Below are positions 14,919-24,529 of a stretch of DNA of 64,000 nucleotides, one piece after another. Every line of letters begins with the position of its first letter. Position 1 is the stretch's first letter. This stretch comes from Limimaricola sp. G21655-S1 (GTDB lineage: Bacteria > Pseudomonadota > Alphaproteobacteria > Rhodobacterales > Rhodobacteraceae): contig NZ_JAPWGO010000017.1 of the NCBI RefSeq assembly GCF_027213785.1, positions 1 to 64,000 on the forward strand, written 5' to 3'. The notes under the pieces were generated by a model. It was not told the origin of the DNA and ran no database searches. It saw only the letters and a list, made by a program, of their open reading frames with translations. The translations under genes were made by a program, and so were the position numbers.

Positions 14919-17315
14919 ATGTCTATGATCCATGCTCTGAACGGGCATCCTCATTCGCCGTGCTCGGGTCTTCGCGTCATGTCAGGGCTAATAGGTGAAA
15001 GCATCGCGCCGAGCAGCGCATCGGATCTCGCTCCGACATGGAGTTCGTCGGCGAAGGACCTCGTTTTTACGTCGCTCGGGGGAAGCCGCGTCTGGGCCAC
15101 GCTCGGCTACGGCATCCTCAACGAGGTCTATTGGCCCTCGACAGGAAGCCCGCAGACCCGCGATCTCGGCTTCATCGTCGCTGGACCGGCAGGATGGTTC
15201 GAGGTCAAGCGCGTCAACAGCTATGAAATTGCGACACCGCAGCCCGATATACCGCTTCCTACCATCACGCATGAAGGACCAGGCTACAGGCTGTTGCTCG
15301 AGTTCGTCCCCGATCCGGACCGGGATGTTCTCTTGATCGGCTTTGATCTCAGAGGTGACGGGTGCCGCCTTTATCCACTGTTGGCGCCTCGATTGGGGCT
15401 CACCAACGGAGACAACACGGCGTATGCAGGCGCGGCTCTGAGTGCCGAGGGTGGCGGCGACTGGCTGCACTTGGAAGCAGAGCCGGGCTTCACCCGCAGC
15501 TCGGCCGGCTTCGTCGGGACGTCCGATGGCTGGCAGGATTTCGATCGCCATGGCGCAATGACATGGGACCACGATCTGGCCGGACCGGGAAACGTGGCAC
15601 TGATGGGTGAACTGAGCACCACGACCGGCACTCTGGCATTGGCCTTTGCCACCACGAGGGAGGGCGCGGCGACGTTGGCACGATCGGCCCTCGTCGTGGG
15701 TCTGCCGGAGGTGCGGGCGGCGGCCTTGTCGGGCTGGACCGACTGGGCCGCGCAGCTGCGGTTGCCATCGGACGCTGTGCCCGCCGATCTCGCGGCGCAG
15801 GCGCACCGCTCGGCGGCGGTTCTGAAAACGCATGAGGACCGCACTTATCCTGGAGCCATCGTGGCCTCGCTCAGCATTCCATGGGGCAACGCCCACGACG
15901 ATCTGGGCGGCTACCACCTCGTCTGGGCCCGCGACGCGGTGAACTCTGGTCTCGGCCTGTTGGTAACTGGCCAGACTGAGGATGCGCGCCGTATGCTGTC
16001 CTACCTGGTCGCCATGCAACAGCCCGATGGGCATTGGGGACAGAACTTCTATCCCGACGGCCGCCCCTACTGGCGAGGCATTCAGATGGACGAGGTTGGC
16101 CTTCCAGTGATCCTTGCCACGAAGCTGCTGGAGACTGGTCTCATTCTGCCGGACGGCCCGATGTACGACCACGTCTGGCGCATGGTCGAACGTGCTACTG
16201 GCTACATCCTGCGCAACGGGCCGCTCACTGAACAGGACCGTTGGGAAGAGAATGCGGGCCTGAATTGTTACAGCCTGTCGGTGCAGGTGACGGCGCTCGT
16301 CGCAGCGGGCCAGTGGTTGAGCGGTGCGCCGCGGGATCTGGCTCTGGCGATGGCAGATGACTGGAATGCGCGCATCGAGAACTGGACCTTCGTAAGCGGC
16401 ACAGGTCTGGACCACGCGCATGACATTGCGGGGCATTATGTCCGCATCGTGCCGGACGGCAGGCGCCCTCCTGCCGGGCAGCAGGTGGAGGTACGCAACC
16501 GCGGAGGGCTGATCACCAACGTCGAAGACTTGGTGGCACTGGATTTCCTATCCTTGGCACGCTTCGGATTGCGCCCGTCCGACGACCGAGGGCTCTGCGA
16601 CACGGTGAAGGTTTGTGATGCTCTGTTGGGTGTCGATACGCCGAGGGGCCGCTCTTTCTACCGCTACAACGGTGACGGCTATGGCGAGCATGCCAACGGG
16701 GCGCCATTCGATGGGCAGGGGATCGGACGCGCTTGGCCTCTATTGACCGGTGAGAGGGGCCATTTCGCGATGCAAATAGGCGAAGACCCTAATCCTTGGT
16801 TGTCCGCAATGGCGGGTATGACCGGCCCCGGGGGCCTGATCCCGGAACAGGTATGGGAGGCTCCGGATCTGCCCGATCGGGGTTTGAGGCCGGGGCAGCC
16901 GACCGGCGCCGCGATGCCGTTGGTTTGGGCGCATTCGGAATACCTACGGCTTGCCGCAGCGGCCTGTACCGGCAAACCGATCGAATTGCTGGACTGCGTC
17001 GCGGCACGGTACGGGACACTGCGCCCGAATCCAAAAACCCGGTACTGGAGGGACCCGACTCCACTGCGCCAGATCCTTCAGGGGACACGCCTTTGCGTCA
17101 TGGATCGTGGTCCGTTCACCTTGCACGCCAGTGAGGATGACTGGCGGACCACATCTGATCTCGAGGCAGAAGCTCTTCCGTTCAGAGGGTTGTTCGGCGC
17201 GACGGTTGAGGTCTCCGAAGGTGCGAGAGAACTGGTCTTCACACGGCGACGTCAGGACGGCTGGGAGGGCCGCGACCACCGCGTTTCGATCCAGCCCCGG
17301 ACAACGGAGAGCTGA
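14919..17315 (+). CDS. glycoside hydrolase family 15 glucoamylase/glucodextranase
   Basis: A large GH15 enzyme that releases glucose from the non-reducing ends of alpha-glucans. An N-terminal beta-sandwich glucodextranase-N domain (about residues 25-290; WATLGYGILNEVYWPSTG) is followed by the (alpha/alpha)6 catalytic barrel (GGYHLVWARDAV, then DGHWGQNFYPDG). The general acid lies in RWEENAG and the base in IPEQVWE. No signal peptide is evident, so it may be cytoplasmic and act on glycogen. The start is uncertain: 14919 and 14979 are both ATG without a clear ribosome site, and 14979 fits the family N-terminus better. Confidence 0.88.
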   Translation: MSMIHALNGHPHSPCSGLRVMSGLIGESIAPSSASDLAPTWSSSAKDLVFTSLGGSRVWATLGYGILNEVYWPSTGSPQTRDLGFIVAGPAGWFEVKRVNSYEIATPQPDIPLPTITHEGPGYRLLLEFVPDPDRDVLLIGFDLRGDGCRLYPLLAPRLGLTNGDNTAYAGAALSAEGGGDWLHLEAEPGFTRSSAGFVGTSDGWQDFDRHGAMTWDHDLAGPGNVALMGELSTTTGTLALAFATTREGAATLARSALVVGLPEVRAAALSGWTDWAAQLRLPSDAVPADLAAQAHRSAAVLKTHEDRTYPGAIVASLSIPWGNAHDDLGGYHLVWARDAVNSGLGLLVTGQTEDARRMLSYLVAMQQPDGHWGQNFYPDGRPYWRGIQMDEVGLPVILATKLLETGLILPDGPMYDHVWRMVERATGYILRNGPLTEQDRWEENAGLNCYSLSVQVTALVAAGQWLSGAPRDLALAMADDWNARIENWTFVSGTGLDHAHDIAGHYVRIVPDGRRPPAGQQVEVRNRGGLITNVEDLVALDFLSLARFGLRPSDDRGLCDTVKVCDALLGVDTPRGRSFYRYNGDGYGEHANGAPFDGQGIGRAWPLLTGERGHFAMQIGEDPNPWLSAMAGMTGPGGLIPEQVWEAPDLPDRGLRPGQPTGAAMPLVWAHSEYLRLAAAACTGKPIELLDCVAARYGTLRPNPKTRYWRDPTPLRQILQGTRLCVMDRGPFTLHASEDDWRTTSDLEAEALPFRGLFGATVEVSEGARELVFTRRRQDGWEGRDHRVSIQPRTTES

Positions 17316-17436
17316 AGCCGAATCCATTGGTCTCGGCGTATCGACCCGCATGTCCGGAAGACACCCGAATTCTTGGCACGCTTGGGCTCGGTTGCAGGTT
17401 GCTCGGAGGAGCCGCCTCCGGTTCGTTCCATGCTCC

Positions 17437-18573
17437 TCAATCCAATGTCCGTCGAAACCGGATCAGTGCGACGACCGATAACAGAACGGCGAAGCCGATC
17501 AATGCCGCCAGGGAGTTGGACACCGCGGCTGCGCCGGCTCCCTTCAGCATGACCGCACGGATCAGGCGCAAGAAATGGGTGAGCGGAAACACTTCTCCCA
17601 TGATCTGGGCCCAAGTCGGCATACCCCTGAAGGGAAACATGAACCCAGACAGCATCAGGGATGGCAGGAAGAAGAAAAACGTCAGTTGCATCGCCTGCAT
17701 TTGCGTTCGGGCCACGGTCGAGATCAGGTAGCCGAGAAGCACCAGCGCCAAGACGAAGATCAGTACGCCCGCGAGGATCAGTGACAGGTCGCCTATGAAG
17801 GGAACGCCAAAAATGGCACGTGCCGCGCTCAGAACCACCACGACCTGAACTGCACCGACCCCCAGATAGGGCATGATCTTGCCCAGCATGATCTCGAAAG
17901 GCGTCGCGGGCATCGAGAGCAGATTCTCCATCGTTCCCCTCTCGATCTCGCGTGTAAGTGCCATGGCGGTCATCATGACCATGGTAAGCTGCAAAATCAC
18001 GCCAAGCAGACCCGGAACGATGTTGTACTGGGTAACGCCCTCCGGATTGAATCTGCGGTGAACGATGATGGAGAGCTGATCGGAGGCGCTTTGGCGTTGG
18101 ACGGCCTCGTTCCCGATTTCGCGCAGCAGCGCCTCGGCCGCCACTGTGCCCAGCGTGGAGATCGCACCGGAGGCCACGGGTGGGTCGGTAGCATCGGCCT
18201 CGATCAGGAGCGTTGGGCGGTCGCCCCTCTCGACCCGCCGTCCGAAATCGGATGGCACTGTGACGACGAAGACAACCTCGCCACGTTCCATCATCGCGTC
18301 GGCCTCGGCCGCAGAAGCGTGAGGCGCGACGAAGTTGTAATAGCCGGTGAGCTCGAGCGCCGTCACCATTGCCCGGGTGAACCGGTCCTGCGTAGGCGCA
18401 ACGAGAGCGGCGGGAAGATGCTTGGGGTCGGTGTTGATCGCGAAGCCGAACAGCAGAAGCTGTAATATTGGAATACCAAGCATCATGGCAAAGGTCAGGC
18501 GATCTCGACGCATCTGGATCGTTTCCTTCGCCAAGATGGCCCCCAGACGCCGGAAAGAGAAGAACCAGGTCAT
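17437..18573 (-). CDS. ABC-2 type transporter permease (YhhJ/YbhR-like)
   Basis: A 378-aa permease with one membrane helix near residues 24-45 (LTFAMMLGIPILQLLLFGFA). A long periplasmic domain (about 50-170) follows, then five helices with the ABC-2 motif TREIERGTMENLLSMP. The architecture matches the drug/effector exporters YhhJ, YbhS and YbhR. It overlaps the ATPase gene upstream by ATGA (18570-18573) and is the last gene of a three-gene leftward operon. Only one permease is present, so it would act as a homodimer. Confidence 0.85.
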   Translation of the reverse strand: MTWFFSFRRLGAILAKETIQMRRDRLTFAMMLGIPILQLLLFGFAINTDPKHLPAALVAPTQDRFTRAMVTALELTGYYNFVAPHASAAEADAMMERGEVVFVVTVPSDFGRRVERGDRPTLLIEADATDPPVASGAISTLGTVAAEALLREIGNEAVQRQSASDQLSIIVHRRFNPEGVTQYNIVPGLLGVILQLTMVMMTAMALTREIERGTMENLLSMPATPFEIMLGKIMPYLGVGAVQVVVVLSAARAIFGVPFIGDLSLILAGVLIFVLALVLLGYLISTVARTQMQAMQLTFFFFLPSLMLSGFMFPFRGMPTWAQIMGEVFPLTHFLRLIRAVMLKGAGAAAVSNSLAALIGFAVLLSVVALIRFRRTLD

Positions 18574-19487
18574 CTCGTACCGGCCTCGCGCATGAGGTGG
18601 ATGAAGATGTCCTCCAGACTGGTGTCAATCACCTCTATACTGGCCCCTGTCGCGGCGGCGGCCGCCGCCACGGCGTGGCGGAACTGGTCACTATCTCTCC
18701 CAACGACATGCAGCGTGCTGGCGAAGGAAGCGACCTGTTCGACATGCCGGTTGGCAGCAAGGATCTGTGCCGCCTCAGCCATGCGTGGCCCCCTGAACAA
18801 GTAGGTCTTCAGCGCCGATACCAGCGCGACCTCATCCACGGTGCCTTGAGCGATCATCCGGCCGTTGGCGATGTAGCTGATCTTGTGGCAACGTTCGGCC
18901 TCATCCATGTAGTGGGTCGACACCAGAACAGTGATCGCTTGCGCAGCCAACTGGTGGATCTCGTTCCAGAACTCCCGCCGGGCCTTCGGGTCAACTCCAG
19001 CGGTCGGTTCGTCCAGCAGCAACAGGTGCGGGCGGTGCATGACGCACGCCGCCAGCGCCAGTCTTTGCTTCCATCCGCCCGAAAGTGTGCCCGCCAACTG
19101 ATGTTTGCGCGAGGCGAGACCGAAATCTTCGAGCGTGTCCCGTACGATCTGACGGGCAGGCCGCAAGCCATACAGTCCCGCCACGAAGCGCAGGTTCTCC
19201 TCGATGTTCAGGTCGTCATAAGAGGAAAACCGCTGGGTCATGTAGCCGATCTGGCGCTTGATCGCGCCGGGAGCGGTGCGGATGTCGTGACCGAGCACAC
19301 GGCCTGCGCCGCCGTCGAGGGTCAGCAACCCGCAGATCATCCGCAGGGTGGTGGTCTTGCCCGACCCGTTGGGCCCGAGAAACCCGCGTATTTCACCCGT
19401 ACCCACCTCGAGAGAGAGGTTGTCGACCACCGTCCTGCCGTCGAAGCGCTTGGTGAGGCCGGTCACCGAGATGGCGGGTTCAATCAT
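18570..19487 (-). CDS. ABC transporter ATP-binding protein
   Basis: A 305-aa nucleotide-binding subunit: Walker A GPNGSGKTT, Q-loop YMTQRFSSYDDL, signature LSGGWKQR, Walker B LLLLDEPTAGVD, H-loop STHYMDEA. The last 85 residues carry the small C-terminal domain seen in YbhF/CcmA-type exporters. It overlaps both operon neighbours by 4 bp and energises the permease that follows. The substrate is not evident; homologues export drugs or cations. Confidence 0.9.
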   Translation of the reverse strand: MIEPAISVTGLTKRFDGRTVVDNLSLEVGTGEIRGFLGPNGSGKTTTLRMICGLLTLDGGAGRVLGHDIRTAPGAIKRQIGYMTQRFSSYDDLNIEENLRFVAGLYGLRPARQIVRDTLEDFGLASRKHQLAGTLSGGWKQRLALAACVMHRPHLLLLDEPTAGVDPKARREFWNEIHQLAAQAITVLVSTHYMDEAERCHKISYIANGRMIAQGTVDEVALVSALKTYLFRGPRMAEAAQILAANRHVEQVASFASTLHVVGRDSDQFRHAVAAAAAATGASIEVIDTSLEDIFIHLMREAGTR

Positions 19488-20437
19488 CTGCGACCATCCG
19501 GGAGCGCGACATCGACGATTTGGCCAGGTTTGAACTCATCCGCCTGCGATGGAACGGCCTCGACGAGATAGACAAGCTTTTGGCGGCTTTCGAGCGAGTA
19601 GATCACCGGGGGCGTGAACTCAGCCCTGTCGGAGACAAAGACCACCCGTGCCGTGGCATCTGCGGAGCACCCATCGCAATGAACGACAAGTTCTGTCCCG
19701 ACCTCGACCAGATGGAACGATGTTTCCGGGATATAAAGTCGCAGCTTGATCGCATCATCCGCAAGGAGGGACAGGATCGGAGCAGCCGGGCCGGCGATCT
19801 CGCCGGAGGTCCGGATCACATCATGTATCGTTCCGGTGGCCGGTGCGTGCAGCACACGCTGGTCAAGCAGCCACTTTGCCATTTCCAGCGCAGCTTCAGC
19901 TTTGGCCACCAAGGCTTCGGCGGCTGCGATCTCGTGCGTGCGGGCCGGCATCCGGGCCACGATGAGATCAGCCTCGATCTCGGCGACGTGCGCCTCGGCG
20001 ATCTCCAAGGCGGTGGCGGCATCGTCGCGCTGTGTGCGTGTGGCCGCTCCCCGCGCGGCCAGATCCGCCAGCCTGTTCATCGTGCGCTTCGCTTCGGCAG
20101 CTTGGGCGCGCGCCGACGCCAAATCCGCCTCTATGACCTTGAGTTCCTCCGGGCGACGGCCTTCCATCAAGTCTGCAAGATGACTGCGAGCCTGCGCCAG
20201 GGAAGCTTCCGCATCGGCAAGCGCAATCTCGGCATCATGCTGTTCCATGCGCACGATCTGTTCACCGGTCTCGACCCTATCCCCTCGCGTGACCGAGATA
20301 TCGGCGATCTGTGCTATGGAAACTGGTGCAACGAGGATAAAGTCGCCCTCCACATATCCGGTCGCAAACGGCGGCGGCAGGGCACAGGCAGCAAGCAAGG
20401 CCGACAAGCCCGGAATTTCGCAAGAAAACAGGCCCAT
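19484..20437 (-). CDS. HlyD-family periplasmic adaptor (putative lipoprotein)
   Basis: A 317-aa membrane-fusion protein. The N-terminus has a lipobox-like LLAAC followed by a biotinyl-lipoyl half-motif (VAPVSIAQIADISVTRGDRV). A long helical hairpin runs from about 70 to 180 (ADAEASLAQARSHLADLMEG), and the second lipoyl half is RVLHAPATGTIHDVI. It links the ABC permease to an outer-membrane channel not encoded here. I start at 20437 (ATG after GGAACTGGAG); in-frame ATGs at 20461 and 20491 are alternatives. It is the first gene of the efflux operon. Confidence 0.85.
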   Translation of the reverse strand: MGLFSCEIPGLSALLAACALPPPFATGYVEGDFILVAPVSIAQIADISVTRGDRVETGEQIVRMEQHDAEIALADAEASLAQARSHLADLMEGRRPEELKVIEADLASARAQAAEAKRTMNRLADLAARGAATRTQRDDAATALEIAEAHVAEIEADLIVARMPARTHEIAAAEALVAKAEAALEMAKWLLDQRVLHAPATGTIHDVIRTSGEIAGPAAPILSLLADDAIKLRLYIPETSFHLVEVGTELVVHCDGCSADATARVVFVSDRAEFTPPVIYSLESRQKLVYLVEAVPSQADEFKPGQIVDVALPDGRR

Positions 20438-21064
20438 CTCCAGTTCCTCATCGGCCTGCATCCACACTGCGCCCTCGAAGCCAAAGGACAAAGGAAAAAG
20501 GCGTATGGGTGGGACGCTTCCTTCAGCCGACAGCTACTAAGAATAGAGCAGTCAATGAGGGATTGATCGCCTTTTGAGGATGGCTTCGACGTTTCAGAGC
20601 AGCATTCTGCTGTTCGCGGCGAACCTGAATGCAAAATTAGGAGAGCGAGCGCCGGTGCTTCCAAAATTGGTGCACCTTTTTTACGTTCTATTCTTTGGCC
20701 GAATTATTAGATGTGCTGCCTTGGGGTTGTTAAATATTTTCTAAAGTAGCGCTATTTCAACTCCTCGTCGTTTTCTTCAAATTTCCATCTCACGCAATGA
20801 AAGTTGAGCGATCGGGTAACAGACTGCACACGAAAGTTTGTCCCCTCTTGCCTTGGCAAACATGCCATGGGCGTTTTCAAGCACCTTGCCGCGTGAGCTC
20901 TTGAAGATTAAGATCTATTCGTGGCGCAGAGGTGTTTCGACTCGTAGTGCCGATAGGAACCAATACCCCTACGGAGGCGATTGCTCGGCATTTGCAGTAC
21001 GACTTCCGAGCGGGCGCCCCGGCCCACATGACGGCACTGCCTGCCTTCAGAGAGGAAGCGCTAA
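20438..21064. other. intergenic region between the efflux operon and the polyketide synthase
   Basis: No gene is recognised on either strand. An AT-rich block (about 20690-20790) contrasts with the surrounding DNA and probably contains divergent promoters. GAGGAAG (21053-21059) is the ribosome site of the polyketide synthase gene. Frames on both strands look random in codon use. Confidence 0.35.
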
Positions 21065-22120
21065 ATGGGTGTCGTGCTACACGGATTGGCGACAGCCCAC
21101 CCCGTGTACGAGTTATCGCAAGATCTCGTCCGGCATAGCGCCGAACGAATTTTTGGACCGCGCTTCCCGCAATTCGAACGCCTCGCTGCGAGTTTCGCCC
21201 AATCCGGCATCGAGCGCCGCTGGTCGGTCACTCCGATAGAGTGGTTCGAGGAACCGCATGGTTGGGCCGACCGCAACGCCGTCTATCTCAAGGGCGGCGA
21301 GAAGATGTTCCGCGACGCCGCCACGGGCGCGCTCGAGCGCGCCGGCTGGCGCGCCGATGAGGTCGACACCATCGTCACCGTCTCCACCACTGGCATCGCC
21401 ACACCGAGTTTCGAGGCGCGCGCGGCGGCGGCAATGGGATTTCGGGGCGATGTCACGCGGGTGCCGGTCTTCGGCCTGGGCTGCGCCGGTGGCACGGCGG
21501 GTCTCGGCATCGCCGCCGACCTCGCCCGCGCCCGCCCCGGGACGAAGGTGCTCTTAGTGGTGATCGAGGCCTGCACCCCCTCCTTTCGCTCGGACCGATT
21601 GCAGAAGGCCGACATCATCGCCACGGTGCTGTTCGGCGACGGCGCGGCGGCGGCCTGCCTGAGCTGCGACGCCGGGGGCGGCACCGGCCCGGTGGCGATC
21701 GGGCCGGCGCATCAGCACATGTGGCCCGATACGCTGCGGATCATGGGCTGGGAGGTCGACGATGAGGGGCTGGGTGTGGTGTTCGACCGAGCCATCCCGG
21801 GCTTCGCCACTGAGCATTTCGCCGGAGCCGTCGACGGCGCGCTGGCCGCGGCGGGGCTGCGGCGCGCCGATATCGACCGCTACGTCTGCCATCCCGGCGG
21901 CGCCAAGGTGGTCATGGCAATCGAATCGGCGCTGGAGCTCGGCGAGGGCACGCTCGACGCCGAGCGTGAGGTGCTGCGCGATTTCGGCAACATGAGTGCA
22001 CCAAGCGTGCTCTTCGTGCTTGATCGTGTGCTGGCCTCCGGCACCACGGGGCGGATGCTGGCCTGCGCGCTGGGTCCGGGCTTCACCGCCGCCTTCGTCG
22101 TGCTGGACGTGGCCGCATGA
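21065..22120 (+). CDS. type III polyketide synthase (chalcone/stilbene synthase family)
   Basis: A 351-aa thiolase-fold enzyme that condenses malonyl-CoA onto an acyl starter. The Cys-His-Asn triad is present: Cys140 (FGLGCAGGTAGL), His276 (YVCHPGGAK), Asn309 (DFGNMSAPS). Length is typical. In bacteria such genes often sit beside an isoprenylcysteine methyltransferase-like gene and make alkylpyrones or alkylresorcinols. Here that neighbour overlaps by 4 bp but is truncated. GAGGAAG precedes the ATG at 21065. Confidence 0.92.
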   Translation: MGVVLHGLATAHPVYELSQDLVRHSAERIFGPRFPQFERLAASFAQSGIERRWSVTPIEWFEEPHGWADRNAVYLKGGEKMFRDAATGALERAGWRADEVDTIVTVSTTGIATPSFEARAAAAMGFRGDVTRVPVFGLGCAGGTAGLGIAADLARARPGTKVLLVVIEACTPSFRSDRLQKADIIATVLFGDGAAAACLSCDAGGGTGPVAIGPAHQHMWPDTLRIMGWEVDDEGLGVVFDRAIPGFATEHFAGAVDGALAAAGLRRADIDRYVCHPGGAKVVMAIESALELGEGTLDAEREVLRDFGNMSAPSVLFVLDRVLASGTTGRMLACALGPGFTAAFVVLDVAA

Positions 22121-22323
22121 GCGCAGGCGCGCTGCTGTTTCTCAGCTTCCTCGGGCTACAGCGACTGGCCGCGCTGGTCATCCCCCGGCGCAACACCACG
22201 CGGCTGATGGCGCGCGGCGCGGATGAGCACGGCGCGGGGTACTACCCGCTGATCGTGGCTCTGCACGCAGGCTGGCTCGCGGCGATGGCGGCCTTCGGGA
22301 TCGACGCGTTGACTGGTCACTGA
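22117..22323 (+). pseudogene. isoprenylcysteine carboxyl methyltransferase-like gene, 3'-truncated
   Basis: A 68-aa product whose sequence (FLGLQRLAALVIPRRNTTRL, then EHGAGYYPLIVALHAGWLAA) matches the first two helices of bacterial ICMT-type methyltransferases, which are normally about 170 aa. It ends shortly after helix 2, and the following DNA does not encode the SAM-binding half (no RHPNY-type motif). The ATGA overlap with the polyketide synthase shows it was a coupled partner, presumably methylating the polyketide product. It is probably inactive. Confidence 0.65.
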
Positions 22324-22591
22324 AGTAAGTCGAATGGCAGGCTTCGCTGCTTCATTGGGAAAAGCGATGGAAGAGAGGCTTCAATGGTAAAATTATGCCC
22401 TCAAACTTGGCGAGGTCTGTCCCGGGTAATGAATGGCTCAGGGTGCTGGTGAGACGCTCATGGCCGAGAAGTGTACCATCTCCGATAAGTGCGCCGCTGT
22501 TATCCAGGTCATGCTATAATTACCCCCTGACCGAGACCCGATGCAGGGGCACCGACTGTGATCCCAACGGGTCGTTTGGGGAGCGGATTCC

Positions 22592-23098
22592 ATGGCCATG
22601 TTGATGGACCAAGACCAAATTCTCGATGCCTACTTTCTCAAGTCCGGCATGGGCGAACTGCGGCACTCAGGAAAAACGCGCACTCACTTTCTCGCTTCCG
22701 GTGGCACGACGGGCGGTGCTTTCGCCCTGATTGATGAAACCGCGCGTCGAGGCGAGACGGTGCCGCTGCACCGGCATGCCGCCGACATCGAATCCCTCTA
22801 TGTCATCGAGGGGGAGCTCTCTATCTTTCTCGAGTGCCTTCCCTGCCGGTCGGACACCGCGGGGGCCTTTGCGCATTTCGCGCTCGGTGCAATTCATGGC
22901 TTCAGGGTGGAAAGCGAGACGGCACGTTTCTTGCTCTTGACTACGCCCCACCATGGGGAGTTCTACCGGGCCATCTCCAGAGTCCCCAATGAAGCTGAAG
23001 ATCCTGATGAACCGATGGACCAGGCGGTGATCATGGCGGCATGCCGGGACTATGACGTCGAATTTGTCGGGCCGTTCCCCGCTGCTGCGACGACCTGA
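22592..23098 (+). CDS. cupin-domain protein
   Basis: A 168-aa single-cupin protein. Motif 1 is visible as GETVPLHRHAADIESLYVIE (His, His, Glu metal ligands) and motif 2 as FALGAIHGFRVE (His ligand). This suggests a small metal-binding beta-barrel, as in quercetin dioxygenase-like cupins. The middle (ECLPCRSDTAGAFAHF) is a little unusual for the family. The start at 22592 has GGGAG at moderate distance; two later ATGs are in frame. Substrate unknown. Confidence 0.75.
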   Translation: MAMLMDQDQILDAYFLKSGMGELRHSGKTRTHFLASGGTTGGAFALIDETARRGETVPLHRHAADIESLYVIEGELSIFLECLPCRSDTAGAFAHFALGAIHGFRVESETARFLLLTTPHHGEFYRAISRVPNEAEDPDEPMDQAVIMAACRDYDVEFVGPFPAAATT

Positions 23099-23500
23099 AA
23101 ATCGTCATTCGCGACCACAGGCCTCACCCTTTCCCGAATGCCTTTGCCAGATGCAAACCGGAGAAGCAGCCGGTATCGGCATTTAAGACGCGAGCTACAT
23201 TCCGACCAAATTCCGACGCTTACAAGGGACACAATTGGAATGCGCAGTTGCAGATCCCGCCACACGACGCAGCGTCACGGTGGCGGGGAGCGGCACATGG
23301 CGAGTGCAACCACGGGGCGTGCTGGAATATTTCTTACCGCCTCTTGTAATCGCCTCTTGAGAGGGGGATCTATCATCGTGCGGGCCGGGCCCCTCTGACG
23401 TTGGATCTTCCACGTGATGTCGGACCGCATCGGGTGTGCCCGATGGTATTAGGGTCCAAACACCCCCGACCTCGGGTGCGGTCATGCACAAGAGGTCATC
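23099..23500 (+). promoter_or_regulatory. leader region of the TerC gene with a hairpin
   Basis: No coding frame is convincing. AGAGGGG (23360-23366) pairs with CCCCTCT (23390-23396) around 23 nt, and further GC-rich inverted segments follow. TerC/Alx genes in many bacteria have manganese or pH-sensing leaders of the yybP-ykoY class. I do not see the conserved yybP-ykoY core here, so only a generic structured leader is proposed. The TerC gene starts at GTG 23501 behind AAGAGG. Confidence 0.3.
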
Positions 23501-24529
23501 GTGGACATCCTGTTTCTTCTGTTTCTCAGCCAGCCGCTCTGGATGTGGCTGGTCTTCATGGCGCTGGTCGCCGCTCTGCTGATCTTCGATCTGGGCGTGC
23601 TGCACAGCGACGATCACGAGATCGGCGTCGCCGAAAGCCTGAAGCTCTCGGCCGTGTATATCACGTTTGGCCTCTCCTTCGCGGGCTTCATCTGGTGGCA
23701 GATAGGTGGCGAGGCGACGGCGCAATATCTCACCGCCTTCGTCGTCGAGAAAACGCTGGCGATGGACAACATCTTCGTCATCGCGCTGATCTTCGGCTTC
23801 TTCGCGATCCCGCGGCAGTATCAGCACCGGGTGCTGTTCTGGGGCATCCTCGGCGTGATCGCGCTGCGCGGCCTGATGATCGGCCTCGGCGCCACCATCG
23901 TCGCAGAGTATCACTGGGTGCTCTACATCTTCGCCGCCTTCCTGATCGTCACCGGCATCAAGATGCTGTTCGTCACGGAGGGTGATCATGACATTTCGGA
24001 CAACAGGCTGCTGAAGTTCCTCAAGCGCCGCCTGCCAGTGACTGACGAACTGCACGGCCATGCCTTCACCGTGAAGCGCGCCGACCCGGCGACGGGCAAG
24101 ATGAGGCGCTACGTTACGCCGCTGCTGCTGGCCTTGATGCTGATCGAAGTGGCCGATCTGGTCTTCGCGGTGGACTCGGTGCCGGCGGTGTTCACGATCA
24201 CCACCGACCCCTACATCGTCTATACTTCAAACATCTTCGCGATCCTCGGCCTGCGGGCGCTCTACTTCGCGCTGGCGGCGCTGCTGCACCGCTTCGCTTA
24301 CCTGAAATACGCGCTGTCACTGCTGCTGGTGTTCATCGGCTCCAAGGTCTTCGTGGCCGAGGCCCTGGGCTGGGAGAAGTTCCCGCCGGCATGGTCGCTC
24401 GGCATCACCTTCGCGATCCTCGGTGCTGGCATGGCGTTCTCGCTGTGGAAGACCGGGCGGCAGCGGCCGGTCCATGCGGAAAAACCGACGGCTCCGGCGG
24501 TCGCGATACCGGTCACACCCGAGAGCTGA
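23501..24529 (+). CDS. TerC/Alx-family membrane protein
   Basis: A 342-aa integral membrane protein with about nine helices. It carries the family signatures FVVEKTLAMDNIFVIALIFG and IEVADLVFAVDSVPAVFTIT, whose acidic residues in the membrane are thought to handle Mn2+ or other metals. The middle cytoplasmic loop (EGDHDISDNRLLKFLKRRLP) matches Alx-like members. Start is a GTG at 23501 with AAGAGG 5 nt upstream. Family members act in manganese export and in metal supply to exported proteins. Confidence 0.9.
   Translation: MDILFLLFLSQPLWMWLVFMALVAALLIFDLGVLHSDDHEIGVAESLKLSAVYITFGLSFAGFIWWQIGGEATAQYLTAFVVEKTLAMDNIFVIALIFGFFAIPRQYQHRVLFWGILGVIALRGLMIGLGATIVAEYHWVLYIFAAFLIVTGIKMLFVTEGDHDISDNRLLKFLKRRLPVTDELHGHAFTVKRADPATGKMRRYVTPLLLALMLIEVADLVFAVDSVPAVFTITTDPYIVYTSNIFAILGLRALYFALAALLHRFAYLKYALSLLLVFIGSKVFVAEALGWEKFPPAWSLGITFAILGAGMAFSLWKTGRQRPVHAEKPTAPAVAIPVTPES

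Noticed and set aside
22592-23098. Cupin gene as frameshifted because of the odd middle segment
   Set aside because: Both cupin motifs lie in the same frame at normal spacing, so no frameshift is needed.
23099-23500. yybP-ykoY manganese riboswitch before terC
   Set aside because: Only a simple hairpin is visible; the conserved core sequence of the class could not be found by eye.
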